From Plesiomonas shigelloides (GTDB taxonomy: Bacteria > Pseudomonadota > Gammaproteobacteria > Enterobacterales > CAMTGL01), in NCBI RefSeq assembly GCF_900087055.1, contig NZ_LT575468.1:992001-1056000 (forward strand): a DNA stretch of 64,000 nucleotides, in the 5' to 3' direction. The position numbers were made by a program, and so were the translations under genes. Positions 26,613 through 34,944 of the stretch are shown here, one piece after another. The notes under the pieces are model-generated. The model ran no database searches. It worked only from the letters and a program-made list of their open reading frames with translations, and was not told the DNA's origin. Numbering within the stretch: the first letter of the stretch is position 1; the number at the start of each line of letters is the position of its first letter.

Positions 26613-27575
26613 TTACAGTAATGCACTAAATTCCGGGTCTTGTGCCAGACGCGCTAATCCTTGCCAGACTTTTTCCCCTGCCGGATGTAAACGGCTTTCA
26701 AAACGGTACGCATACAGCCACAGCGGTACCGAACAGTGAGTTGGGTGTAATACCTGCAACTGCCCCTGACGCTGCTCTTGGTGCAGCGCATATTGCGGCA
26801 ACCACGCCACGCCAGCACCTTGCAAGACCAACTGTTTAATCAAATCTGACATCGAGGAAGAAAAGACTGGTTGCAGCTCAACATGCCGCTGTACCGGCGC
26901 AATCGCGCGCGCCATATAGCTGCTCGGTGAATAAGCCAACCAAGGCATTGGTTTCGACATGGGCGATGCGGGCAGCTCGGTCTTGCCATCATTCTCAGGC
27001 GCGGTGTTGATGGCCGAGCTCCACGGCGCAGGCTGGCGACAAACCAAATGAAGGTGGCTGCGACCTAAACACAGAGATTGATATGGCGCACTGGACAGAT
27101 GATCGGCGGCAAAGGCCAGCAGGATATCGCACGCCCCTTCGCGCAAGGTTTCCACTGCATCATCCGCATCCACCGCTTCCACATTGAGCGTTACATTCGG
27201 GTGTTCGGCTGCCAGTTTGGGCTGAATATACGGCAGCAGGTGTGTCGCCAGCGAATGCGCCGCCGCGATGCGCACCGTTTGGCCACCCAGCAATGACAAA
27301 CCGGCTAAACGCCCGATCTCTTCTTCCATCTGATTGAGCAGTGAGCGGGCGGTGGCGTGAAATTGCTTGCCACTGGCGGTCAGCGTCAGCGGGTGGGTAT
27401 CGCGGTTCACCAGTTCGGTATTCAGTGCGTGCTCCAAGGCACGAATGCGGCGACTGAACGCCGGTTGCGTCACGTTACGCAGTGCTGCTGCGGCGGAAAA
27501 ATTACGCTTTTCGGCTAACACCAGAAAATCATGTAACCACTTGGTTTCAATGTTGGGCAGATGTTCGGCAGACAT
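26613..27575 (-). CDS. hypT: LysR-type regulator of the HypT (YjiE) group
   Basis: The protein has 320 residues with an N-terminal winged helix. IETKWLHDFLVLAEKRNFS and TQPAFSRRIRALEHAL match E. coli HypT almost residue for residue. The effector domain follows, with IAAAHSLATHLLPYI, AVDADDAVETLREG and SSSMSDLIKQLVLQGAGVAW. HypT is described as a hypochlorite-responsive regulator activated by oxidation of Met123, Met206 and Met230. Here the equivalents of Met206 (Met221) and Met230 (Met242) are present, but the Met123 position is not methionine. The gene is divergent from the racemase-iadA pair; in E. coli too yjiE adjoins iadA. A role in controlling these neighbours is inferred. Confidence 0.85.
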   Translation of the reverse strand: MSAEHLPNIETKWLHDFLVLAEKRNFSAAAALRNVTQPAFSRRIRALEHALNTELVNRDTHPLTLTASGKQFHATARSLLNQMEEEIGRLAGLSLLGGQTVRIAAAHSLATHLLPYIQPKLAAEHPNVTLNVEAVDADDAVETLREGACDILLAFAADHLSSAPYQSLCLGRSHLHLVCRQPAPWSSAINTAPENDGKTELPASPMSKPMPWLAYSPSSYMARAIAPVQRHVELQPVFSSSMSDLIKQLVLQGAGVAWLPQYALHQEQRQGQLQVLHPTHCSVPLWLYAYRFESRLHPAGEKVWQGLARLAQDPEFSALL

Positions 27576-27858
27576 AGCGCGGGCTCCTGGGTCGGTATTG
27601 TCGGGTTCTGTTGCGTGCAGGCCTAATGAGTGCAGCGCATCCTGTGCAGCATTGCGTTCAGGATGTATCGCGCATCTCGCGACATGTCATTATCGCGCAT
27701 CGCGTTATGCTTTTCTTGCATAGCGGCAACAGAATCAGCATTTCATCCTCACTGACGAAACGACTAAGGTGAAAGCCAAGAGCCAGTACGGTTATGTCAC
27801 ACAAGATAGATATAACACACTGATTAAAATGGAATTCGATAAGTTACAGGGGGTTGTT

Positions 27859-28602
27859 ATGCAACAGCAGCGTGCACGCCGGTTAGGAATTTTAGGTGGC
27901 ATGGGGCCATTAGCGACCGTCGACTTTATGCGCAAAATTATTCAAAGCACGCCGGCGGGACAGGATCAAGCGCATATCCCAATGGTGGTGGCGAATGTGC
28001 CGCAGATCCCCGATCGCACCCAAGCGATCCTCGATGCCGCGGAAGATCCGTTTCCAGCGCTGTTGCAACTGCTGCGACAGTTGGAGCAGGCCGGCGCCAC
28101 ATTATTCGTGATCCCGTGTAACACCGCGCATTTTTGGTTTAAGCGATTAACGTACTACTCACGCATCGAGGCGATCAGCATTATTGATTGCGTGGTGGGC
28201 GCTATTCGCCGCCGCGGTTTACGTCGTGTCGGGTTGCTGGCCACCACCGCTACGGTGCGCGGCGGATTGTACCAACAGGAATTGCGTCCACTCGGCATTG
28301 AGTGCGTGCTACCCGATGCGTTAATGCAGCAAAAAGTGATGCGCGGGATTGCTGCCGTGAAAGCCGGTGATGTGGCGCTCGGTCAGCGTTGCTTGTTTGA
28401 GGCTTATCAAGCGCTGCGCGAGCAGGGGGCGGAGTCCGTTATCTTGGGCTGCACCGAGATCCCCTTGGCGTTGGAAGCGCATGCCAACGCTCACCCTGAA
28501 ACAGTGATTGATTCGTTAGCGGAATTAGCGCAAGCCTGCGTGCAGTGGTATCAAGCGCCGCAATTGAGCGAACTAGCGCCGGCACAAGCGTGCGTGGCCT
28601 GA
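27859..28602 (+). CDS. Aspartate/glutamate racemase family protein
   Basis: This is a cofactor-independent two-base racemase of about 247 residues. LGILGGMGPLATVDFM is the family N-terminus; the two catalytic cysteines are Cys87 in IPCNTAHF and Cys198 in LGCTEIPL, both present, so the enzyme should be active. AGGGGG-type ribosome-binding sequence about 8 bases upstream supports the ATG at 27859; in-frame starts further upstream lack one. It is divergent from the HypT-like gene and 94 bases upstream of iadA on the same strand. Interconversion of L- and D-aspartate is the likely reaction, but glutamate or other acidic substrates are possible. Confidence 0.88.
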   Translation: MQQQRARRLGILGGMGPLATVDFMRKIIQSTPAGQDQAHIPMVVANVPQIPDRTQAILDAAEDPFPALLQLLRQLEQAGATLFVIPCNTAHFWFKRLTYYSRIEAISIIDCVVGAIRRRGLRRVGLLATTATVRGGLYQQELRPLGIECVLPDALMQQKVMRGIAAVKAGDVALGQRCLFEAYQALREQGAESVILGCTEIPLALEAHANAHPETVIDSLAELAQACVQWYQAPQLSELAPAQACVA

Positions 28603-28696
28603 TGACGTCAGGCTTGCACGTGTTGATGGCTGCAAATACCAATCAATAGCTAACTCAATAATAGCTAAAACAAGAAATGTAAGGATACGACTTTTG

Positions 28697-29839
28697 ATGA
28701 ACGCTCTGACCCTGATTAAAAATGCCACCTTGTATGCACCTGAATTCCTTGGCCAGCAGGACATTTTACTGGCTGGCGGCAAAGTGGTGCAGATTGCTGC
28801 GCACATTGAAACTGGCAGTGTGCCTTGCACCGTGATTGATGCGCAGGGAAAAATCGCTACGCCAGGATTGATTGACCAGCACATTCACCTAATTGGCGGC
28901 GGTGGGGAAGGCGGCTTCGCCACTCGCACTCCGGCGGTCACCTTTGGCAAATTGGTACAAGCGGGTCTGACTACCGTGGTCGGGGTGATGGGCACCGATG
29001 GCTCAACGCGATCACCGCGCGATCTGTACGCCAAAGCAATGGGGCTGCGCGCAGAAGGTTTGTCGGTTTACATGCACACCGGCTCCTATCAACTGCCGAC
29101 CGTCACGGTAACCGGCTCGGTGCGCGACGATCTGGTTTTGTTAGCGCCGGTGTTGGGCGTTAAATTAGCGGTTGCTGATCACCGCGGCTCTTTCCCTACC
29201 GCGCAAGAGATGCTGCGGTTGGTTTCCGATGTGCGTATGGGTGGCATGTTGGCCGGTAAGCGCGGAGTTTTGCATATGCACATGGGCGGATTGGATGCAC
29301 CATTTGCCGAAATTAACGCGGCACTGGCCGCCGGCATCCCCGCGCATCACTTCTCGCCAACGCACGTTGCACGTACCCGCGAGTTGATGGATGACGCCAT
29401 TGCGTTTTGCGCGCAAGGTGGCTACATCGATATCACCAGTGCCGGTTCGTGTGCGTTTGCTTCTCTTGCCGATGCGGTGCTCTATGCGCTGGAAGCGGGC
29501 GCTGCGCCAGAGCGCCTCACCGTCAGCTCTGATGGTAATGGCAGTTTGCCGGTCTTTAATGCGCAAGGCGAGATGGAGCGTATAACCGCCGCCGATGTGT
29601 CCGGTAACCTCGATTTGCTGGTCGAGCTGGTGCGTCGCGATGTGCCGATCACTACTGCACTGCGCCTGATGACCAGTAATGTGGCCGATTCACTGGGGCT
29701 GCGCAAAGGTCGCCTTGCTACAGGGGAAGATGCTGATGTTTGCCTGTTTAACCCTGATTTTTCTCTGGATACCCTGATTGCCGGTGGACAGGTTTTACTG
29801 CAGCACGGTGAGATGCAAGTTACCGCTAATTTTGAATAA
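28697..29839 (+). CDS. iadA: Isoaspartyl dipeptidase IadA
   Basis: IadA hydrolyses beta-aspartyl dipeptides left by degradation of isoaspartate-damaged proteins. The product is a 380-residue amidohydrolase with a binuclear zinc site: His62 and His64 (LIDQHIHL), a carboxylated-lysine candidate Lys156 (GVKLAVADHRG), a histidine in VLHMHMGG, His223 (PTHVAR) and Asp279 (SSDGNGS). Catalytic and ligand residues all appear present. The ATG at 28697 follows AAGGA by 11 bases. With the upstream racemase and the DcuC-type transporter it forms an apparent aspartate/isoaspartate salvage unit. Confidence 0.94.
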   Translation: MNALTLIKNATLYAPEFLGQQDILLAGGKVVQIAAHIETGSVPCTVIDAQGKIATPGLIDQHIHLIGGGGEGGFATRTPAVTFGKLVQAGLTTVVGVMGTDGSTRSPRDLYAKAMGLRAEGLSVYMHTGSYQLPTVTVTGSVRDDLVLLAPVLGVKLAVADHRGSFPTAQEMLRLVSDVRMGGMLAGKRGVLHMHMGGLDAPFAEINAALAAGIPAHHFSPTHVARTRELMDDAIAFCAQGGYIDITSAGSCAFASLADAVLYALEAGAAPERLTVSSDGNGSLPVFNAQGEMERITAADVSGNLDLLVELVRRDVPITTALRLMTSNVADSLGLRKGRLATGEDADVCLFNPDFSLDTLIAGGQVLLQHGEMQVTANFE

Positions 29840-29864
29840 ATCCTTCGTAACTGCCTGTTTATGC

Positions 29865-29895
29865 GGCGTCATCGTTTGCGGTGACGCCGTTGTTG
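29865..29895 (+). terminator. Possible terminator after iadA
   Basis: GGCGTCA / TGACGCC around a 10-base loop is followed by GTTGTTG. The stem is good but the T tract is poor. Confidence 0.4.
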
Positions 29896-29966
29896 CATTG
29901 CTGCTCAGCACATAACCCGTTACCATACAGCACTCTCATCCTCTGTCGCAGATTAAGGAAAATACC

Positions 29967-30767
29967 GTGGAATTGGCTCTGTCGTGGGAAATGCTGCTGC
30001 TGTTGCTAGCGGCGGCATCGTTGGCCGGATTTATTGATGCCATTGCCGGCGGCGGAGGATTGCTAACCGTACCGGCATTGTTGGCGGCCGGATTACCGCC
30101 CGCGATGGCCTTGGGGACTAACAAGCTGCAAGGCACCGCCGGTTCGTTTTCTGCGACTTGGTATTTTGTCCGGCGTGGCGCGGTGAATCTGTCGGATATC
30201 ACCTTTATGATCATTTGTACCTTTATTGGCTCGGTCGTGGGCACGATTTTGGTGCAGATGATAGATGCCTCGGTATTGCGCCAAGTGCTGCCATTTTTGA
30301 TTTTGGCCGTTGGCGGCTATTTCCTGTTTTCACCGCGCGTCGGCGAAACTGACCGCCACAGCCGCATCTCTGCGCGCCTGTTTGCGCTCACCGCCGGTGC
30401 GGGGATTGGTTTTTATGATGGCTTTTTTGGGCCGGGCACCGGGTCATTTTTTGCCATCGCGTTTGTCACGTTGCTGGGTTTTAATCTGGCTAAAGCCACC
30501 GCGCACACTAAGGTGCTGAACTTCACCTCAAACGTAGCCTCACTGCTGTTCTTTGCTCTGGGGGGCAAAGTGGTGTGGAGTGTCGGTTTGCTGATGATGG
30601 TTGGCCAATTTATCGGAGCGCGTCTCGGAGCGCGCATGGTGTTGACCAAAGGCCAGTCCTTTATCCGGCCGATGATTGTGACGGTTTCCCTGCTGATGAC
30701 CTGTAAAATGGTGTACGACAGTCACGGCACGGAGATTTATCAGTGGTTGTCGGCGCTGGTCGCATGA
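29967..30767 (+). CDS. yfcA: YfcA, TSUP (TauE/SafE) family membrane transporter
   Basis: The product has 266 residues and about eight membrane segments. It matches E. coli YfcA closely: GFIDAIAGGGGLLTVPALLAAG, TNKLQG, GFYDGFFGPGTGSFFA, FNLAKATAHTKVLN and KGQSFIRPMIV. TSUP proteins move small anions such as sulfite or sulfonates; the YfcA substrate is unknown. The start is a GTG at 29967 with AAGGAAA upstream. In E. coli yfcA directly follows mepA, so here the 5.4-kb aspartate module has been inserted, or retained, between them. Confidence 0.92.
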   Translation: MELALSWEMLLLLLAAASLAGFIDAIAGGGGLLTVPALLAAGLPPAMALGTNKLQGTAGSFSATWYFVRRGAVNLSDITFMIICTFIGSVVGTILVQMIDASVLRQVLPFLILAVGGYFLFSPRVGETDRHSRISARLFALTAGAGIGFYDGFFGPGTGSFFAIAFVTLLGFNLAKATAHTKVLNFTSNVASLLFFALGGKVVWSVGLLMMVGQFIGARLGARMVLTKGQSFIRPMIVTVSLLMTCKMVYDSHGTEIYQWLSALVA

Positions 30768-30867
30768 TGCGGCTTGCATGAGTTTGACGGGCGAAAAGAG
30801 ATAGCGCTGCAAGCGAAGCCGTACAAACGAAGCGTTATAAACAAAGAGTGCCCTCATCAAGCTGCCT

Positions 30868-30907
30868 AAAAAAATGGCCGGAAGCAGTGTTGCTCCGGCC
30901 ATTTTTT
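30868..30907. terminator. Bidirectional terminator between yfcA and yicG
   Basis: ATGGCCGGA / TCCGGCCAT (30874-30882, 30894-30902) is flanked by A and T runs, serving convergent genes. Confidence 0.9.
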
Positions 30908-30965
30908 GTGTGTGTTGTTTATAGCTGTGTTGCGGTGTGTTGTTGAAGGCGCGATGGGCGGACGA

Positions 30966-31586
30966 TTACGACTCTTCGCTTTGGGTGTAGTTAAACACCG
31001 GTAAGCCTAATTCAAAGTGCATCGCCAGCAAACGGGCCACAAAGCCGCTGCAAAGGGTAATCATGGTCACCGCATTGTGATCTAATCCGGTATGTTGCAA
31101 GCCGACATACAGCAAACCGGCGGCAAATGAGATCCCCGCATACAACTCTTTTTGGAATACCAGCGGGATCTGATTGCACAGCAGATCACGCAATACCCCG
31201 CCAAATGCGCCGGTGATCACTGCGGCAATCACCGCAACTACTGGGCCGTGGTGCATATCCAGCGCCACTTGCGCACCGATGATGGAAAAAACGATCAAAC
31301 CCAGCGCATCGAGCACCAAGAACACTTTGCGCAGGTGCTTCATGACCGGTGAGATCCACGTCGTGATCACCGCAGCACAGGCCACAATCACAATGTAGTG
31401 CGGGTGTTTGACCCAGCCGAGCGGGTAATGGCCGAGCAACATATCACGGATCGAGCCGCCCCCGATGGCAGTCACACTGGCGATGATAATCACACCGAAC
31501 AGATCCATTTTACGACGACCAGCGGCCAGCGCACCGGTCATGGCTTCAGCGGTGATCCCGATAAGATATAAGATAGTCAGTAACAT
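30966..31586 (-). CDS. yicG: YicG, TRIC-like cation channel family (UPF0126)
   Basis: This 206-residue inner-membrane protein has two repeated three-helix units. The paired family motif occurs twice: [14 protein letters not shown] near residue 39 and [20 protein letters not shown] near residue 125. Bacterial homologues have been shown to form trimeric cation channels of the TRIC fold; the physiological ion is not known for YicG. The N-terminus [22 protein letters not shown] is typical. It is a single gene between two terminators or gaps. In E. coli yicG lies elsewhere, so this position is lineage-specific. Confidence 0.9.
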   Translation of the reverse strand: MLLTILYLIGITAEAMTGALAAGRRKMDLFGVIIIASVTAIGGGSIRDMLLGHYPLGWVKHPHYIVIVACAAVITTWISPVMKHLRKVFLVLDALGLIVFSIIGAQVALDMHHGPVVAVIAAVITGAFGGVLRDLLCNQIPLVFQKELYAGISFAAGLLYVGLQHTGLDHNAVTMITLCSGFVARLLAMHFELGLPVFNYTQSEES

Positions 31587-32254
31587 GGGGAAAGTGGCTC
31601 AGTCCATCAGTGAAAACGCGAGTGAGACAACACAGGCCAGCACACAGTATGACGCTTCTTTATTACGCGGCTAACGTTGGCTGCTGGTTGGCGAATGCGC
31701 GCTATTTTACTGCTGATTTTTCTTTTGTCGCATTACAAATACTAATCATTTATTGATTGTGTTTTAAATGTGACATTGTGATATCACATAGTAAATGAAG
31801 TTGCATACAGCAAAAAATAAGTGCTAATAGCCGATTTATAGAGTTCGTTGCGCGTGATTAGGATAGGTGCTGGGTGTAAATTTTAAAAAATGGTCATTTA
31901 TAAAAATAATCTATTCTCCTTATCGCGCCCATCTGTTGCTCTGGCTGTGGTAGATGTTATCTATGCATTAGTTTATTTCATTTATTTATGCGCGGCGCGT
32001 TCAGAAAAATGAGAGTTTGATCACGCTGCGCAAAGGGCTGCAGCAGGTGGAGTGTGTACGGCGCCAAGATGATGCGCGGCGGTTTCTCTTGAGAAAGAGA
32101 TAAAAATGCCCTGTGCTGAGTCGTATAGTCGAGCCGTAGATTGCCCTAGCGGCGCATCAGTAATAGCTCGGCGCTCTCTGGAGAGCATACGCAGTTGCTG
32201 TTATAGTCTGCGGCAGAATTTTTCGGTAACACTCTGGCAACGAGAATAAATCTG
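31587..32254. other. 668-base gap between yicG and yfcL with a palindrome
   Basis: No supported gene. TGTGATATCACA at 31777-31788 is a perfect 12-base palindrome preceded by a third half site TGTGA at 31769-31773. The spacing between half sites is 2, not the 6 of CRP. A frame from about 31972 to 32104 encodes a basic peptide but has no start codon, so I do not call it. The gap should contain the yicG promoter (minus) and the yfcL promoter (plus). Confidence 0.5.
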
Positions 32255-32530
32255 ATGATGACGCAATTTGAACAGCGGGTACTGGCCCTGATTGATGAGA
32301 TGGTTGAGCACGGTACCGATGATGAACTGTTTGCCGGTGGCTATCTGCGTGGACACCTGACGCTAGCGGTTGCCGATGCAGAAGCCGATGGCGTGAGCTC
32401 CCTGAGCGAATTGGCGCAGCGCGTGAATGCCAGTTTGGATACGGCGATTGCCAAGGGCGAGTTATCGCCACCGGATCAGGTGTTGGTACGTAATCTGTGG
32501 CAGCAGCTGTATCAGCAAGCGGCGGCTTAA
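32255..32530 (+). CDS. yfcL: YfcL family protein of unknown function
   Basis: The 91-residue protein matches E. coli YfcL: FEQRVLALIDEMVEHGTDDE, LFAGGYLRGHLTLAVA and KGELSPPDQ. It is soluble and acidic. No function is known. Two consecutive ATG codons (32255, 32258) are possible starts. It is convergent with mnmC, as in E. coli. Confidence 0.88.
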   Translation: MMTQFEQRVLALIDEMVEHGTDDELFAGGYLRGHLTLAVADAEADGVSSLSELAQRVNASLDTAIAKGELSPPDQVLVRNLWQQLYQQAAA

Positions 32531-32565
32531 TCGCACTTCTATCGTCGATATAAACGACGATACCA

Positions 32566-32644
32566 AATTCTAGACATACAAACGCTAGACATACAAAAGG
32601 CGCTACACCCACTTCGAAATGAAGTGCGTGAGAGCGCCTTTTTT
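32566..32644. terminator. Long bidirectional hairpin between yfcL and mnmC, with a short direct repeat
   Basis: AGGCGCT (32598-32604) pairs with AGCGCCT (32633-32639); an inner stem CACTTC / GAAGTG sits between them, and A and T runs flank the whole. Just upstream CTAGACATACAAA is repeated twice with a 16-base period. Confidence 0.85.
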
Positions 32645-32720
32645 GTTGAGGCTAGCGGTATTGGTGAATTAAGTCGCTATTGCTTGCTTCGTCGCCTAGC
32701 ACACGCGTTTTTATTAGCAG

Positions 32721-34805
32721 CTAACCACGTGGCTCATTTTGTACCGGCTTGCCTTTGAGCTGTTTACGCACCCAATAACGGTTCGGGTTGAGTACATTTA
32801 AGATGTCTCGCTCCAAAGGCAGTGGCTCACCGTTCATTTGCGCCGCTAGCACTTCGGCCAGTAAGGGCGCAGAGGTTAAGCCACGTGAGCCGAGCGCGCC
32901 GAGCACAAACAGATCGGGGTAATAAGGTGCATCCTCGACTGGCACCGCGCTGCTTAATTGTGTGGCTAGCTCGGCGTATTGCGCCAGCGTAGCGGCATAA
33001 TCTGGCAGTGCACCCATCAGTGGCAAGTGATCGCGCGTGGCACAGCGCACGGCGGCGCGCGCATCAGGGATTTCTGGTTGCGGCTCTTGGCTTACGCGTA
33101 CCTGCTGCGCCCATGCCACAGCAGGCAGACTGCGCTGTAATTTAGCCAGATTTTCTTGCTGGTCACTGTCGCGCAGATCTGTGCTGGTATCCCCGCGGCC
33201 ATAGGTCGCACCTAAGCAGTGCTGATCGCCGCGGATATTTACCGGCGTCAGATACCCTTCGGCGCACAATACGGTGTTGAGCTGGCTTAAATTAGTGTCG
33301 GTGGGGATATGGGAAACCTGCCCACGTACTGGATACACAGGTAAGTGTTCACTTTCGCCAAACTCACTGATGCGATAGCCATTGGCTAGCACAACTACCG
33401 CATGGTTGGCCGTGATATTAGTGCGTTGTTCATGAGCATCTACTATTTCCAGCTGTAAATCCCATCCAGTGGCGGTATGTGCCAGATGACGTAGGGTGTG
33501 TTGATAGTGAATGCTTAGTCCTTGTTGCTGCAGATGTTGCAACAAGTTGGCGGTTAACTGCGCTGGACACAGCCAGCCACCCAGTGGGTATTCCACCGCC
33601 GCAAAACCCAACGGCACTCCGGCGCGCGTTTCAGCACTTTCAGGTGAGTGAATGCTGACCATCGACTCAGGCCACTCGGCGTGTTGCAAGTTAGCTTGTT
33701 TGTTGGCGGCAGCCTCATTGTGCGCCAGTTGCAACACGCCGCACCAGCGGTGATCAAAGGCAATACCTTGCGCGTCCAGTGCATCGTAGCGTTGACGCGC
33801 AAATTGGAAGGCGTGGGCAAAAAAGCGCGCGAGCGGATCTTTAGCGCCGTTTAACAGCGGATACAACGCACCTTGCCGATTACCGGACGCGCCTTGCGCC
33901 GCCTGCGCATCAGCGCAGTACAAGGTGACTTTCGCGCCGCGCTGTAACAAGGCTTGTGCCAGCAGCGCCGAGGCGATGCCACCACCAATGATTGCGACGT
34001 CTTGCAGCGAAGAAGCCGCAGGGCGTGCATACCACGGAGCAGGTTCGTTCGGTGTCAGGCTCTGTGCTGGGCGACGGCCACACAGCATTTCGCGCTTGTG
34101 GCGAAAACCTTTTAAGCGAGTGATCTCAAATCCAGCCGCTTGCAGGCCGCGGCGCACAAAACCGGCGGCGGTGAAGGTGGCAAATGTACCGCTCCCCGGT
34201 TTCGCCATGCGCACCATATGAGCAAACAGCTGCTCATTCCACATGTCTGGGTTTTTAGATGGCGCAAAACCATCGAGGAACCAAGCATCAATTTGTCCCT
34301 CATAGTCACGGCCCCAATCGCCAAAGGTCTCATTGACATCACCAAACCACACATCAAGAATGACTCGGCCTTGATCGAGAAGTAAGCGCTGACATCCACT
34401 AATCGGCAGTGGCCAGTTTTGTCGCAATTCGGCAGCCATTTCGGCAAGCTCTGGCCAGCTTTGATGCGCGAGCGCCAAGTCAGCCGCCGACAGCGGGAAT
34501 TTCTCGGTGCTGATAAAATGCAGACGTTTTAGCTGGGAATCTGGGTGATTTCGCTGAAATTCACGAAAAGATTGCCACAAGGTAAGAAAATTCAGCCCCG
34601 TACCGAAGCCGGTTTCTGCTACGATAAAGCGATCTGCAGGATGGTGCAGCCAGCGCTCGGGTAACTGATTGCCGCTTAGAAAGACATAGCGGGTCTCTTC
34701 CAGTCCGTTTTGATTGGAGAAATAAACGTCATCAAACTCGGCGGACACGGGCGTTCCTTGTTCGTTAAAGCGCAGCGTGGCCTGTTGAATAGAAGATGTA
34801 TTCAC
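32721..34805 (-). CDS. mnmC: Bifunctional tRNA mnm5s2U biosynthesis protein MnmC
   Basis: MnmC finishes the wobble-uridine modification mnm5s2U34: the C-terminal FAD oxidase removes the carboxymethyl group of cmnm5s2U and the N-terminal SAM domain methylates the product. The protein has 694 residues (E. coli 668). The methyltransferase shows VAETGFGTGLNFLTLW and DAWFLDGFAPSKNPDMW; the FAD domain begins near residue 270 with VAIIGGGIASALLAQALLQRG and ends in LGALGSRGLTSAPLLAE. It is divergent from fabB, an arrangement shared with E. coli. Confidence 0.96.
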   Translation of the reverse strand: MNTSSIQQATLRFNEQGTPVSAEFDDVYFSNQNGLEETRYVFLSGNQLPERWLHHPADRFIVAETGFGTGLNFLTLWQSFREFQRNHPDSQLKRLHFISTEKFPLSAADLALAHQSWPELAEMAAELRQNWPLPISGCQRLLLDQGRVILDVWFGDVNETFGDWGRDYEGQIDAWFLDGFAPSKNPDMWNEQLFAHMVRMAKPGSGTFATFTAAGFVRRGLQAAGFEITRLKGFRHKREMLCGRRPAQSLTPNEPAPWYARPAASSLQDVAIIGGGIASALLAQALLQRGAKVTLYCADAQAAQGASGNRQGALYPLLNGAKDPLARFFAHAFQFARQRYDALDAQGIAFDHRWCGVLQLAHNEAAANKQANLQHAEWPESMVSIHSPESAETRAGVPLGFAAVEYPLGGWLCPAQLTANLLQHLQQQGLSIHYQHTLRHLAHTATGWDLQLEIVDAHEQRTNITANHAVVVLANGYRISEFGESEHLPVYPVRGQVSHIPTDTNLSQLNTVLCAEGYLTPVNIRGDQHCLGATYGRGDTSTDLRDSDQQENLAKLQRSLPAVAWAQQVRVSQEPQPEIPDARAAVRCATRDHLPLMGALPDYAATLAQYAELATQLSSAVPVEDAPYYPDLFVLGALGSRGLTSAPLLAEVLAAQMNGEPLPLERDILNVLNPNRYWVRKQLKGKPVQNEPRG

Positions 34806-34843
34806 GGCAGGAAATACTCAAAAATGGAACTTGACGGTATTGT

Positions 34844-34860
34844 AACAGCACCGACCACTT
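34844..34860 (-). promoter_or_regulatory. FadR-like site upstream of fabB
   Basis: The reverse complement, AAGTGGTCGGTGCTGTT, matches 13 of 16 defined positions of AACTGGTC-N-GACCTGTT. It lies 85-101 bases before the fabB start. A second weaker GACCACTTG copy follows near 34879-34887. FadR activates fabB in E. coli, so activation here is plausible. Confidence 0.5.
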
Positions 34861-34944
34861 GGCAAAACGCGGAAAGCTGACCACTTGCAGACAACAAAAC
34901 CGTTAAACTTTGGCCAAATGCAAAGCGTTAAGGATGTTTTAGGC

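Noticed and set aside
24678-29839. Mobile genomic island
   Set aside because: No integrase, transposase, tRNA or flanking repeats were seen, and base composition of the genes resembles their neighbours apart from the AT-rich gap.
31777-31788. CRP site reading of TGTGATATCACA
   Set aside because: CRP needs six bases between the half sites; only two are present.
31972-32104. Possible gene remnant with a basic coding-like stretch
   Set aside because: No start codon, no recognisable family and only 44 codons.
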